Shown here piece after piece: positions 1-8,232 of a stretch of DNA of 64,000 nucleotides. Position 1 is the first letter of the stretch, and each line of letters opens with the position of its first letter. The notes under the pieces are model-generated. The model ran no database searches, had not been told where the DNA came from, and was given only the letters and a program-made list of their open reading frames with translations. The stretch comes from Anaerolineae bacterium. Lineage in GTDB: Bacteria > Chloroflexota > Anaerolineae > Aggregatilineales > Aggregatilineaceae. The stretch is taken from positions 350,656-414,655 of the forward strand of contig JAHDLB010000001.1 of assembly GCA_018432315.1 (NCBI GenBank), given 5' to 3'. The translations under genes were made by a program, and so were the position numbers.

Positions 1-205
1 CCCGCGCGATGACGTCCGCGTTGCACTCGTCCAGGCCCAGGATCAGCCCGTCGTAGCCGGGAACCAGCTCGGCCAGCTCGGCGGCGCTCATCGGGTGATC
101 GGGCGGGCGGAGGTCGACCTCACAATCGTTGTCCCGCAAGTAGGCGTGGTGAGGACCATCCGACTTGCAGAATGAGCGAGCAGTCGCCAGCACACGAAAT
201 GCCAT
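1..205 (-). CDS. D-2-hydroxyacid (phosphoglycerate-type) dehydrogenase, N-terminal part, cut by the window edge
   Basis: Only the first 68 codons are present. The start ATG is preceded by AGGAG at good spacing (ACAGGAGAATCCCCC then ATG). The peptide begins MAFRVLATARSFCKSDG and continues with a segment ending GYDGLILGLDECNADVI. This resembles the N-terminal substrate-binding half of SerA-like D-2-hydroxyacid dehydrogenases, in which a short beta strand, the RSF/K motif and a DGLIVGLD strand are usual. The Rossmann NAD-binding core and catalytic Arg/Glu/His lie outside the window, so the substrate cannot be named. It is divergent from the GntR regulator, and the shared control region suggests that the regulator may also control it. 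Confidence 0.6.
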   Translation of the reverse strand, partial: MAFRVLATARSFCKSDGPHHAYLRDNDCEVDLRPPDHPMSAAELAELVPGYDGLILGLDECNADVIAR

Positions 206-241
206 GGGGGATTCTCCTGTCGGCCTGGTAAGGCCCAGATT

Positions 242-290
242 AACCGATTGCCTCAGCGTCGATTTTTGCTTATAATACAATCAATCGGTT
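242..290 (+). promoter_or_regulatory. Sigma70-type promoter inside a 9-bp inverted repeat, upstream of the GntR gene
   Basis: TTGCCT (248-253) and TATAAT (271-276) are separated by 17 bp, giving a near-consensus promoter reading towards the GntR gene. The promoter is bracketed by a perfect inverted repeat, AACCGATTG (242-250) and CAATCGGTT (282-290). The left arm overlaps the -35 box and the right arm covers the expected transcription start. This is a plausible operator pair for the adjacent regulator and would also lie in the control region of the divergent dehydrogenase. That the GntR protein binds it is inference. Confidence 0.6.
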
Positions 291-317
291 GTAATGACAA
301 GATAACAGGATAACAGT

Positions 318-1139
318 TTGTCTTTTGCGATCAACCGTACGAATGGGATCCCGTACTATATCCAGGTGCGGGACGCGCTGCAGGATCATTTCCGGTCCGG
401 TACCTGGGGGCCGGGCGACCGCCTGCCGGGCGAGCCGGAGTTGTGCCGCATGTTCGCCGTCAGCCGCACCGTGATCCGGCAGGCGCTCAGCGATCTCGCC
501 AGCCGCGGGCTGATCGTGCGCGAGAAGGGTAAGGGGACGTTCGTGGCTCAGCCCAAGATTCGGGAGAGCCTGGTGCAGAAGCTGACCGGTTTCTACCAGA
601 ACATGGTCGAGCAGGGGCTCACGCCGGTCACCCAGGTGCTCAAGCAGCAGGTCGTCCCGGCCAGCGTCCGCGTTGCCAGCCGCATGAATCTCGAGCCGGA
701 AACGCCGGTCATCGAGATCGAGCGCCTGCGTTTTGTCGAGGACGAGCCGATCCAACTGGTCACGAGTTACCTGCCGCACGAGATATGCCCGGCGCTGGCT
801 CACGAAGACCTGTCCCACCAGTCGCTGTACGCATTTCTCGAAAAACACTGCGGCGTGATGATCGTGCGCGGCAATCGCAGCATCGAGGCTGTTCCGGCCA
901 ACGAGTACGAGGCGCGCCTGCTGCGCGTCAAGCGCGGCGCCCCGCTGATCATGCTCGACAGCGTGAGTTTCGTGGCCGACGGGACGCCCGTCGAATATTA
1001 CCATGCCGTCCATCGCGGCGACCGCACCCGGTTCGAAGTGCAGTTGCTGCGCGTGCGGGTGTCGGGCGATGAACGCGACGCGTCCGGCTACCGGTTTGAC
1101 GATCTGCCGCCCAGCGGTGGGTTTGTGTTACGGCCTTAG
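318..1139 (+). CDS. GntR-family (HutC/UTRA subfamily) transcriptional regulator
   Basis: A 273-residue DNA-binding repressor/activator of the HutC type. Residues about 10-80 form the GntR winged helix (IPYYIQVRDALQ, then PGEPELCRMFAVSRTVIRQAL and a wing ending KGTFVAQPK). Residues about 95-255 fit a UTRA effector domain, which binds small metabolites such as sugars, amino acids or phosphosugars. The start chosen is TTG, preceded by AGGATAACAG; no ATG start lies nearby. It sits just upstream of a sugar ABC importer and an aldolase gene in the same direction, so local control of that uptake cluster is likely. The effector is unknown. Confidence 0.85.
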   Translation: MSFAINRTNGIPYYIQVRDALQDHFRSGTWGPGDRLPGEPELCRMFAVSRTVIRQALSDLASRGLIVREKGKGTFVAQPKIRESLVQKLTGFYQNMVEQGLTPVTQVLKQQVVPASVRVASRMNLEPETPVIEIERLRFVEDEPIQLVTSYLPHEICPALAHEDLSHQSLYAFLEKHCGVMIVRGNRSIEAVPANEYEARLLRVKRGAPLIMLDSVSFVADGTPVEYYHAVHRGDRTRFEVQLLRVRVSGDERDASGYRFDDLPPSGGFVLRP

Positions 1140-1161
1140 GCTGGTCTGCAGAACCTGGTTT

Positions 1162-1173
1162 TCGACCGGTCGA
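1162..1173. promoter_or_regulatory. 12-bp perfect palindrome upstream of the sugar-binding protein gene
   Basis: TCGACCGGTCGA is a perfect palindrome about 90 bp before the binding-protein start, in the 123-bp gap after the GntR gene. It could be an operator, but it differs from the AACCGATTG repeat at the regulator's own promoter, and a 12-bp palindrome of G/C-rich bases can arise by chance in this genome. Confidence 0.3.
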
Positions 1174-1262
1174 GGGTGTATAGAAAGGAGCGAATCGATC
1201 CAGATTCAGTGACCTTTACTTTTCCGTCCGCCCCAATGAGCGCTTCTTAGGAGGCAGTATCA

Positions 1263-2735
1263 ATGAAACGGTTTATAGGCTTTTTAGTGATTTTGACTCT
1301 CGTAGTGGCCCTGGTTCCCTCCACAATGGCACAGGATGACAAGCCCTTTGCGGGGCAAAAAATCGTTGTGGTGACCCAGGTGGGCCGGTCCATCGGCGGC
1401 CCGGTCGAGGACTTCGCGCCCGATTGGGAAGAGATGACCGGCGGCGACGTCGAGCTGCAGCAGTTCGCCTGGGGCGACCTGTTCGAGAAGACCATCACCG
1501 CGTTCGACACCGGCTCGGGCGACTTCGATATGCTGATCTTCCCCGCCGCGTGGTCCGGTGACTACATGGCGCCGGGCTATCTCGACCCGGCTCCGCAGGA
1601 AATTCTCGACAAGATCGACATGGACGACGTGATCCCGCTTTACCGCGACCGGATCATCGCCTGGGGCGACACTGTCTACGCGCTGCCGTACGACGGTGAC
1701 TCGCACATGCTGTACTACCGCAAAGACCTGGTCGATGGCGGCGAGTATGCCGAGGAATTCGAGGCTGAATACGGCTATCCGCTGGCCGAGCCGAAGACCT
1801 GGACCGAGTATTACGACATCGCCGAATTCTTCAATGGCCGCGAGACGGACATGGGCCCGATCTTCGGCGTGATGGAAGCGATGAAGCGCAATACCCAGGC
1901 GTTCTACGTCTACTTCTCGCACGCAGCGGGCTACGGTAAGATCCCCGGCAACCCGTGCTTCTTCTTTAGCTGTGAGGACATGACGCCCCAGGTGAACAAT
2001 CCTGGCTGGGTCCGCGCGCTCGAAGACTACATCCGCAGCGTCGATCTCGGCCCGCCGGAGCAGGTCAACTGGGACGTGGCGGACACCCGCAACTACTATC
2101 CCGCGGGCATGTCGGTGTTCAACATCGACTGGGGTGATGTCGGCCCGATCTCGATCGACGAGAACGTGTCGCTGATCAAGGGCCAGGTGGGCTTCGCGCC
2201 GCTGCCCGGCGGCGACCAGTACTGGGACTACGAGGCTGGCGAGTGGGTGACGCCTGAGAGCGGCGTCAACGAAGCGCCGTTCATCGCGTTTGGTGGCTGG
2301 ATCATCGGCGTGGCGGCGGACAGCGACGTCAAGGAAGCCGCCTGGGACTTCGCCGCGTTCATGGCCGCCCCCGAGATGGTCAAGGAACTGGCCGTGACCG
2401 GCGGCACGGGCATCAACCCGGCCCGCTTCAGCCAGTTCGAGGCGCTCGACCTGTGGGTGGACGCTGGCTTCGATGAGGAAAGTGCCGTAGACTACCTGGA
2501 CGCGATCCTGACCGGAATCAACCACCCGAACGCTGTGCTCGACCTGCGCATCACCGGCACCGCGGAATACCAGCAGACGCTGGACGTCGAGATCACCCGC
2601 GCGATCGCGGGCGAGATCAGCGCCCAGGAAGCGCTGGATAACGCCGCCGCTGCGTGGGACGAGATCACCGATCGTCTGGGGCGCGAGAACCAGCTCGCCC
2701 AATACCGTTCCTCGGTCGGTTACACGGGCGAATAA
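1263..2735 (+). CDS. Sugar ABC transporter substrate-binding protein (family 1)
   Basis: A 490-residue exported binding protein. An N-terminal signal peptide (MKRFIGFLVILTLVVALVPS) ends near TMA/QDD with no lipobox cysteine. The body fits the family-1 solute-binding fold: early VVVTQVGRSIG strand, FDTGSGDFDMLIFPAAWSGDY, YALPYDGDSHMLYYRKDLV (the usual hinge region), and a C-terminal ISAQEALDNAAAAWDEI helix typical of carbohydrate binders. The start ATG follows AGGAGG at ideal distance. It is followed by a hairpin and two permease genes. Length is at the upper end for the family. The ligand cannot be read; the aldolase downstream suggests a sugar or sugar alcohol. Confidence 0.88.
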   Translation: MKRFIGFLVILTLVVALVPSTMAQDDKPFAGQKIVVVTQVGRSIGGPVEDFAPDWEEMTGGDVELQQFAWGDLFEKTITAFDTGSGDFDMLIFPAAWSGDYMAPGYLDPAPQEILDKIDMDDVIPLYRDRIIAWGDTVYALPYDGDSHMLYYRKDLVDGGEYAEEFEAEYGYPLAEPKTWTEYYDIAEFFNGRETDMGPIFGVMEAMKRNTQAFYVYFSHAAGYGKIPGNPCFFFSCEDMTPQVNNPGWVRALEDYIRSVDLGPPEQVNWDVADTRNYYPAGMSVFNIDWGDVGPISIDENVSLIKGQVGFAPLPGGDQYWDYEAGEWVTPESGVNEAPFIAFGGWIIGVAADSDVKEAAWDFAAFMAAPEMVKELAVTGGTGINPARFSQFEALDLWVDAGFDEESAVDYLDAILTGINHPNAVLDLRITGTAEYQQTLDVEITRAIAGEISAQEALDNAAAAWDEITDRLGRENQLAQYRSSVGYTGE

Positions 2736-2770
2736 TTTCGCCTGACTCGTGAACCATCCGATGGTGTCTC

Positions 2771-2804
2771 AAGCGCTACATCGGCCTGGTCTGGTGTAGC
2801 GCTT
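2771..2804. terminator. Intercistronic hairpin between binding protein and first permease
   Basis: A perfect 10-bp stem, AAGCGCTACA (2771-2780) and TGTAGCGCTT (2795-2804), with a 14-nt loop lies 36 bp after the binding-protein stop. Only TTTGGGG follows, so it is a weak terminator or an mRNA 3'-end protector rather than a full stop. Similar hairpins occupy the same place in the other four ABC operons of the window. Confidence 0.6.
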
Positions 2805-2860
2805 TGGGGCCGCCTGGGAAGGGCGACCGGCCGGTTGCCCTTCCTCGAAATGAGGGCACC

Positions 2861-3889
2861 ATGCAACGATCAACACGCGAGACGAAACCACAGGCAGCCG
2901 CCGTCCAGGGCGAAGACATCACACGCGAGGACCGCGTGATGAAGCGGGTTTTTCTCTCGCCCGCGGTGATCGTGCTGCTGGCGCTGTCGATTTTTCCTTT
3001 GTTTTGGTCGCTTGGAATTAGTTTTACGGATATCTTGCGCGGCGGCTCGACCCTGCAGCGCGAAGCCCAGTCCAGCGGAGTGGAAGCCTCTGGCTTTTTG
3101 GGGCAGGACTTCAACGTTACGCTGCGCAACTACGATCGCATTTTCGATGACGAGCGCCTGCACATTGCGGCGCGCAACACGCTGTTTTTTGTGTTCGTGG
3201 GGGTGACCGTTCAGTACGTGTTCGGCCTGCTGCTGGCGCTGGTGCTCAACCAGGAGTTCATCGGGCGGGGCATCGTGCGGGTGATCTTCCTGATGCCCAT
3301 GATGACCATGCCCGTGGTGGTGGGCTACCTGGGGCGCATGATGTTCGATTCGTACCGCTCGCCCATCGCCGACCTGTACCGCCATTTCGTCGCCTGGTGG
3401 GAAGGCGTGCCGCTGATCGGCAGCGAGCTGGACGCGACCCTGCCCTGGCTGACCAACGGCTCGTGGGCGCGGGGGACCATCGTCCTGATGGATAGCTGGC
3501 AGTGGATCCCGTTCGTCACGCTGATCCTGCTGGCCGGCATGCAGGCGATCCCGGACGACATTTACGAGGCGGCCCGCGTCGATGGCGCGTCGTCGCTGCA
3601 AATGTTCTGGCGGATCACGCTGCCGCTGCTCGCCCCGCTGTCGCTCACGGTCGTCCTGATCCGGGGGCTGGAGATCTTCAAGATCATCGACGTGATCGTC
3701 GTCACGACCGGCGGCGGGCCGGGGTCCGCGACGGAGTCGCTGACGATGTACATCTACAAGACGGCGCTGACCTTCGGCAATTACAGTTATGCGGCGGCGA
3801 TCTCGTTTGCGTTGCTCGTGCTGGTGATCATCTTCGCGATGGTCTTTTTGGGCCTGGGGCGCCGCCTGGTGCCGCGCGGCCTGTATTAG
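2861..3889 (+). CDS. Sugar ABC transporter permease, MalF/UgpA type
   Basis: A 342-residue inner-membrane subunit of a carbohydrate importer. A charged N-terminal tail of about 30 residues precedes a first hydrophobic segment ([20 protein letters not shown]), and five more follow. The cytoplasmic coupling motif [22 protein letters not shown], which docks on the ATPase, is near residues 230-250. The start at ATG 2861 has GAGGGCACC before it; ATG 2938 ([10 protein letters not shown]) is an alternative that removes the tail. It works with the next permease and the upstream binding protein. No ATPase is in this cluster, so a shared ATPase such as the one at 50-51 kb or another elsewhere is implied. 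Confidence 0.88.
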   Translation: MQRSTRETKPQAAAVQGEDITREDRVMKRVFLSPAVIVLLALSIFPLFWSLGISFTDILRGGSTLQREAQSSGVEASGFLGQDFNVTLRNYDRIFDDERLHIAARNTLFFVFVGVTVQYVFGLLLALVLNQEFIGRGIVRVIFLMPMMTMPVVVGYLGRMMFDSYRSPIADLYRHFVAWWEGVPLIGSELDATLPWLTNGSWARGTIVLMDSWQWIPFVTLILLAGMQAIPDDIYEAARVDGASSLQMFWRITLPLLAPLSLTVVLIRGLEIFKIIDVIVVTTGGGPGSATESLTMYIYKTALTFGNYSYAAAISFALLVLVIIFAMVFLGLGRRLVPRGLY

Positions 3890-3902
3890 GAGGAGCTACG
3901 CT

Positions 3903-4763
3903 ATGACACGCCGACCGATCTGGCAGACCGTGTTGCTGTATGCTGTCGTGCTTTTCTGGTGTTTCATCGTGCTCTTCCCGTTCTATTGGCTGGGAACGAC
4001 GTCGTTCAAACGGCAGCTCGACGCGATCCGGCTGCCGAAATACGTGCCTTACTACGATTTTGAGCCGACGACCGAACACTGGGATTACCTGATCAACGTG
4101 CAGGGCGACGTCACCTGGCGCCACTTCCGCAACAGCCTGATCGCGGCGTCGGGCGGGACGGGCTTCGCGGTGCTCGTCGGCGCGATGGCGGGCTATGGCC
4201 TGTCGCGCTTCCGGTACCGCTGGCCGGTCCTCAACTGGAACAATGACAACATCGCGTTCTGGGTGATATCCCAGCGCTTTTTGCCCCCGGCGCTGTTCGT
4301 CGTGCCCTTTTTGATCGCGTATACCAACCTGGACCTGATCGACACGCACATCGGGCTGATCGTCGCTTACACCATGTTCAACATCCCGTTCGCGGTGTGG
4401 ATCATGCGCGACTTCTTCAACGGCCTGCCAGCGGACCTGGAAGACAGCGCGCGCGTGGATGGGGCCACCCGCTGGACGGCTTTCACGCGGATCGTGCTCC
4501 CGTTGAGCGCGCCCGGGCTGGTTTCGGTGGCGATCTTCTCGTTCGTGTTCTCGTGGAACGAGTATCTCTACGCGCTGATGCTGACCAACTTCGAGGCGAT
4601 CACGATGCCGATCTTCATCGCCGGGCAGAACACGCAGCGCGGGGTGGAGTGGTGGTACATCTCGGCACTGGCGATCACCGCCGTGCTGCCGGTCGTGTTG
4701 ATCGGGCTGCTGTTGCAGCGGTTCATCACGCGCGGGCTGGTTGCCGGGGCGCTCAAGGGGTAA
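3903..4763 (+). CDS. Sugar ABC transporter permease, MalG/UgpE type
   Basis: A 286-residue membrane protein with six predicted segments, the first being [20 protein letters not shown]. The EAA-like coupling loop ([28 protein letters not shown]) and the C-terminal [18 protein letters not shown] are typical of the second permease of family-1 sugar importers. It starts 13 bp after the first permease behind a strong AGGAGGAG site, so the two are translated together and form the heterodimeric channel. The ligand is not evident. Confidence 0.9.
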   Translation: MTRRPIWQTVLLYAVVLFWCFIVLFPFYWLGTTSFKRQLDAIRLPKYVPYYDFEPTTEHWDYLINVQGDVTWRHFRNSLIAASGGTGFAVLVGAMAGYGLSRFRYRWPVLNWNNDNIAFWVISQRFLPPALFVVPFLIAYTNLDLIDTHIGLIVAYTMFNIPFAVWIMRDFFNGLPADLEDSARVDGATRWTAFTRIVLPLSAPGLVSVAIFSFVFSWNEYLYALMLTNFEAITMPIFIAGQNTQRGVEWWYISALAITAVLPVVLIGLLLQRFITRGLVAGALKG

Positions 4764-4857
4764 CTACAATCGGCTTCGACCGCGCCGGGCGCGAGGGCCG
4801 GTCTGGCCGGATCGCGTTGGCGCGGCTCATTCACGACGAAATTGACGAGGACTCAGC

Positions 4858-5493
4858 ATGGCAATCTATCTCGATTCTGCCCAACTCGATGATGTGCGGC
4901 AGGCCCGGCAGTTGGGCTTCGTCGCGGCGGTGACGACCAACCCGACGCTGATCGCCCAGACCGGGCGGCCTGGGCTGGACGTGCTGCGCGACATTCTGGA
5001 GATGACCGCCGGGCCGGTGTTCTACCAGGTGACCGGCGCGACCGTCGCCCGGCGGCGCGAGCAGGCATGGGAGGCGCACCAGTTCGCGCCGGGCCGGGTA
5101 GTGGTGAAGATCCCAGCCACGACCGAGAACATGCCGCTGGCGGCGGAACTGGCGGCGGGCGGGGTGACGTGCGCCCTGACCGCGGTCGCCAGCCCCGCGC
5201 AGGCGTATCTCGCCACGCAGGTGAGCGCGCGCTACATCGCGCCCTACGTCAGCCGCCTGACGCGCGACCTGGGCGACGGCGTGGCGATCGTCCGCGACAT
5301 GGCGCGGCTGGTGGACGGCACGCCGACCGAGATCCTGGCGGCCAGCCTCAAGACCGTCGACGAGACGGTCGCTGCGTTGCTGGCCGGGGCGCACCACGTC
5401 ACCCTGCCGCTCGACCTGATCCTCGCGCTGGGCGAGCACGAGCTGTCTCAGCAGGCCATCGCCCAGTTCAACGCCAGCCTGCAAGAGGCGTGA
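4858..5493 (+). CDS. Transaldolase-like / fructose-6-phosphate aldolase family protein
   Basis: A 211-residue class I aldolase of the small transaldolase (FSA/TalC) subfamily, shorter than true transaldolases. Key positions fit: Asp6 in YLDSA, Asn28 in TTNPT, and Lys84 in VVVKIPAT, the Schiff-base lysine. The family makes or breaks C-C bonds between dihydroxyacetone or glycolaldehyde-type donors and aldehydes such as glyceraldehyde 3-phosphate. It lies 94 bp behind the permease gene, in the same direction, and ends 2 bp before the convergent hydrolase. Its place suggests metabolism of the imported sugar. The exact reaction (FSA, transaldolase or a variant) cannot be settled from sequence. Confidence 0.82.
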   Translation: MAIYLDSAQLDDVRQARQLGFVAAVTTNPTLIAQTGRPGLDVLRDILEMTAGPVFYQVTGATVARRREQAWEAHQFAPGRVVVKIPATTENMPLAAELAAGGVTCALTAVASPAQAYLATQVSARYIAPYVSRLTRDLGDGVAIVRDMARLVDGTPTEILAASLKTVDETVAALLAGAHHVTLPLDLILALGEHELSQQAIAQFNASLQEA

Positions 5494-5495
5494 AG

Positions 5496-6272
5496 CTATA
5501 AGCCCGGCCCGGCCAGCAACGCCAGCACCTCGCGGGCGAACAGGTCCGGCGCGGTGTAGTGGGCGAAGTGCTGCTGGCCGGGCAGCACGGCGATCCGGCT
5601 GTTGGGCAGGATGCTGTGCCACGCCTCGACCGTGGCCCGGTTGTGCGGGGGACTGTCCCCGCCAAGCAGCAGGAGCACCGGCGCGTGCAGGTCCTGGAAC
5701 CGCGCCGCGTCGAGCCGGTAGGTCTCCTCGACGGCCAGCTCGCGCGGCACCGTGTGCGCCGCCGCCAGCATGGCCGGGTAATTGGGCGACGCCTTGAACA
5801 TTGCGAACTCGGCGGCGGGCATGCGGACGATTTCGCGGAAGAAGGCGGTCACCAGCCCTTCCCGATCCCCGGCATCCAGCAGGGCCTGAAGCCGGGCGAC
5901 CGAGCCGGGCGGAACGGGATCGGGCGATGGCTCGTACGCGATCACGCGGCGCACGCCGGGGATCAGCCGGGCTGCTTCGAGCGCGATCATCCCGCCGAAA
6001 GAGTGGCCCAGCAGACTGACCTTGCCGCCGGTCGCGCTCGCGACAGCGGCCACGTCCTCGAATTCACGCTCGATTGCATAGTGTGCGGCATCGCCGCTCT
6101 CGCCGCGCCCGCGCCGGTCGATGGCGCAGACGGTGAACTGCTGTTCCAGCAGCGGCAGGATTGGCCAGCGGCGGCTCGTGCCGAGCATGCCGTGCACCAG
6201 CACGAGCGGCGGGCCGGTTCCGGCCCGCTGGCAGGCGATGAGCGTGCCATCTCGGGATTCGATTACTTCCAT
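5496..6272 (-). CDS. Alpha/beta hydrolase
   Basis: A 258-residue soluble alpha/beta-hydrolase. Oxyanion-hole motif LVHGMLG at 25-31, nucleophile elbow GHSFGG with Ser91, acid near Asp206 (LLLLGGDSPP) and catalytic His near 235 (PGQQHFAHY) are all present in order. The DRRGRGES segment after strand 4 is usual for esterase/haloperoxidase/epoxide-hydrolase relatives. The lid is small. The substrate is not predictable. It is convergent to the aldolase gene and stands alone as a transcription unit. Confidence 0.85.
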   Translation of the reverse strand: MEVIESRDGTLIACQRAGTGPPLVLVHGMLGTSRRWPILPLLEQQFTVCAIDRRGRGESGDAAHYAIEREFEDVAAVASATGGKVSLLGHSFGGMIALEAARLIPGVRRVIAYEPSPDPVPPGSVARLQALLDAGDREGLVTAFFREIVRMPAAEFAMFKASPNYPAMLAAAHTVPRELAVEETYRLDAARFQDLHAPVLLLLGGDSPPHNRATVEAWHSILPNSRIAVLPGQQHFAHYTAPDLFAREVLALLAGPGL

Positions 6273-6347
6273 GTGGGCTGCTCTCCCTAATCCAGGCGCC
6301 GGTCGGCGTCGTTGGGCTGAATTGTTGTAATAGCTCTATACTAACAC

Positions 6348-6611
6348 ATGCGCCGCCCGGCGCGGGTGGCGCTGTCGAGAGCGGGAGGCTTGCCCGGCGG
6401 GCATCACCTCGTACAGAGCGATCCGCTCGATATGGTCAACATCTCCGAGCTGAGCCGCGCCACCTTTCGCAAGATGATCCAGAACCTGATCCGGGCCACC
6501 GCCTACAACACGTTCGCGCTGCCGCTGGCGGCGGGGCGGGTGGCGTGGTCTAATGGGGGCCGCCGGGGTGGTGCGGCTGCTCTCGTGCATTCAGGCGGAG
6601 GTGTGTGGTGA
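6348..6611 (+). pseudogene. Remnant of a copper/heavy-metal P-type ATPase (C-terminal transmembrane region)
   Basis: A short open stretch encodes HLVQSDPLDMVNISELSR followed by ATFRKMIQNLIRATAYNTFA and LPLAAG. This matches in order the well known C-terminal block of CopB/CopA-type ATPases ([40 protein letters not shown]). Everything upstream, including the phosphorylation DKTGT and the metal-binding CPC/CPH helix, is missing, and the segment after PLAAG runs into unrelated sequence. The recognisable part is roughly 6405-6550. It is best read as a decayed fragment left by deletion, not a working gene. Confidence 0.6.
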
Positions 6612-7303
6612 AGACGATCGGATTGCTCGGCGGGCTGAGCTGGCATTCGTCGCTGGAATACTACCGGATCATCAACCAGGCAGTGCAGGACCGTCTCGGT
6701 GGCGCGCACTCGGCGCGCTGCCTGCTGTATTCGGTCGATTACGCCGAGGTCGACGCGCTCGAACGCGCCGATCGCTGGGACGAGGTGACGGCGATCGTGC
6801 TCGCGGCGGCCCAAAGCCTGGAGCGCGGCGGCGCGGATTTCCTGGTGATCTGCACCAACACCACGCACAAGCTGGCCGGCTCTATCCAGGCCGGGATCGG
6901 CATCCCGATCCTGCACATCGCGGACGCGACGGCGCGCGCCATCCGCCAGCAGGGGATCGAGCGGGTGGGGCTGTTGGGCACGCGGTTCACGATGGAGGAG
7001 GACTTCGTGCGGGGCAGGCTGATCCGCGACTACGGGCTGGACGTGCTGATCCCGCCGGAGCCGGAGCGCGCGCTGGTGAACCGCGTCATCTACGACGAGC
7101 TGTGCGCGGGCGTGTTTCGCGACGAGGCGCGCCGCTGCTATCTGGACATCATGCGCGGGCTGGTCGCGGCGGGAGCGGAGGGCATCATCCTGGGCTGCAC
7201 CGAGATCGGGCTGCTGGTGCCGCCGGACGACTGCCCCGCGCCCGCGTTCGATACAGCCCGGCTGCACGCGCTGGCCGCGGTCGACTTCGCGCTGGCGGAG
7301 TGA
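6608..7303 (+). CDS. Aspartate/glutamate racemase family protein
   Basis: A 231-residue enzyme with two copies of the racemase alpha/beta fold. The two acid-base cysteines are present: Cys82 in VICTNTTHK and about Cys197 in LGCTEIGLL. The N-terminal IGLLGGLSWHSSLEYYRIIN is the usual substrate-binding start of the aspartate racemase branch (YgeA-like). GTG 6608 is chosen because GGAGGT lies 5 nt before it; GTG 6605 is only 2 nt from that site. The upstream copper-ATPase remnant runs into this start. Likely D-Asp/D-Glu or a related amino acid; the YgeA group has broad specificity. Confidence 0.85.
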   Translation: MKTIGLLGGLSWHSSLEYYRIINQAVQDRLGGAHSARCLLYSVDYAEVDALERADRWDEVTAIVLAAAQSLERGGADFLVICTNTTHKLAGSIQAGIGIPILHIADATARAIRQQGIERVGLLGTRFTMEEDFVRGRLIRDYGLDVLIPPEPERALVNRVIYDELCAGVFRDEARRCYLDIMRGLVAAGAEGIILGCTEIGLLVPPDDCPAPAFDTARLHALAAVDFALAE

Positions 7304-7319
7304 CAGGCCGGGCGGTCCG

Positions 7320-7748
7320 TTACTCGCGGATGACGCCCTTCTTCAGGATCACATTGGCATACAGCGACGTCTCGCCGGTCGCCAGGATCGCGTAAGCCTG
7401 CCGCGCGCGGTCGTAGAAAGCGAAGCGCTCCACGTACTCGAAGTCGGTGAACGGCTCGTGCCGCCGGATGATCGCCCGGTACTCGTCCCAGATCACCGGC
7501 GTGAAGTCGTCGCCGGGCACCACTTCCATCACGGCGACCGGTTTCTCGACGAACGTGTCGAGCGGGAACAGCGCCAGGATCGCGTCCAGCAGGGCGGGGA
7601 CGCCGTGCCCGTCGGCGCGGACCAGCCGCTGGGCCATGCTGGCGGCGGGGAAGTTGCCGTCGCCGATCACGAGTTCGTCGCCGTGCCCCATCTCCATCAG
7701 GATCTTCAACAGTTCGGGCGATATAATCGAGGAAATGCCTTTTAACAT
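7320..7748 (-). CDS. RbsD/FucU family sugar mutarotase (L-fucose mutarotase-like)
   Basis: A 142-residue protein of the RbsD/FucU fold that interconverts sugar anomers. His22 in MGHGDELVIGDGNFPA is the catalytic histidine and Asp30 a family-typical residue. The body (VEKPVAVMEVV, FYDRARQAYAILATGETSLYANVILKKGVI) matches FucU better than RbsD, the C-terminal TGE-xxYxNxILKKGV being diagnostic. The start ATG has AAGGAA upstream. It is a single gene convergent with the racemase. A consensus-like promoter lies about 130 bp upstream. No fucose isomerase or kinase is nearby, so it may serve a wider sugar pool. Confidence 0.85.
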   Translation of the reverse strand: MLKGISSIISPELLKILMEMGHGDELVIGDGNFPAASMAQRLVRADGHGVPALLDAILALFPLDTFVEKPVAVMEVVPGDDFTPVIWDEYRAIIRRHEPFTDFEYVERFAFYDRARQAYAILATGETSLYANVILKKGVIRE

Positions 7749-8232
7749 GCCCGGTTCCTTGTGTCTGCACGTCACGGGGAACGCACCGCGCGGGGCCAGC
7801 CCGTGACGCCCGGATGCCCGCGCCGCCGGCGGACCGGCGCAACGGCAGGGCCGCCGCACCGTGTCGCGCCCAGGTGACAGTATAGGTGACAACCGGGCGC
7901 CCGGCAATCGGCGCGGCGCATTCTGGCTTGTATTGCCGTTGGCCCACCGGGTGAGTCCGGTTCGTGAGAAGATTCTATCCTTGTGCAGATTGCCCTATCG
8001 AGCAGTATCGTGTAGATTATAATCGTCCTTATCGTGGGCTTACACCTTTAGCGCGCAAATATTTATGTCCCACATGAAACAGGACTATTCCGCACATGCT
8101 GAGCGTATCGAGTCTGCTGGGCCGTTCCCGGCTGTGAGACGATCTCAGGGAAAGGAGGCAGCGTTATAGCACGATGGGCTATCCTCTCGACCGCATCAAC
8201 CGACGTTCGAATTTTCTTTGGAGGGAGAAAAG
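7749..8232. other. 484-bp divergent control region between the mutarotase and Liv genes
   Basis: This stretch has no convincing gene. It holds the mutarotase promoter on the minus strand (7879-7907) and, for the Liv operon, an isolated TATAAT (8018-8023) without a good -35 box. If transcription starts there, the leader before livJ is about 200 nt and includes GTGGG...CCCAC arms (around 8034-8076), but I recognise no riboswitch or T-box motif in it. Confidence 0.5.
7873..7907 (-). promoter_or_regulatory. Promoter of the mutarotase gene with flanking GGTGACA direct repeats
   Basis: On the minus strand TTGCCG (7902-7907) and TATACT (7879-7884) are 17 bp apart. On the plus strand the -10 box sits between two direct copies of GGTGACA (7873-7879 and 7885-7891), 12 bp apart. 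Tandem repeats around a -10 element suggest a regulator bound to one DNA face; no regulator gene is adjacent. Confidence 0.55.

Noticed and set aside
8024..8232. A riboswitch or T-box in the possible 200-nt leader of livJ
   Set aside because: No T-box, lysine, glycine or other riboswitch core could be recognised, and the promoter itself is weakly supported.
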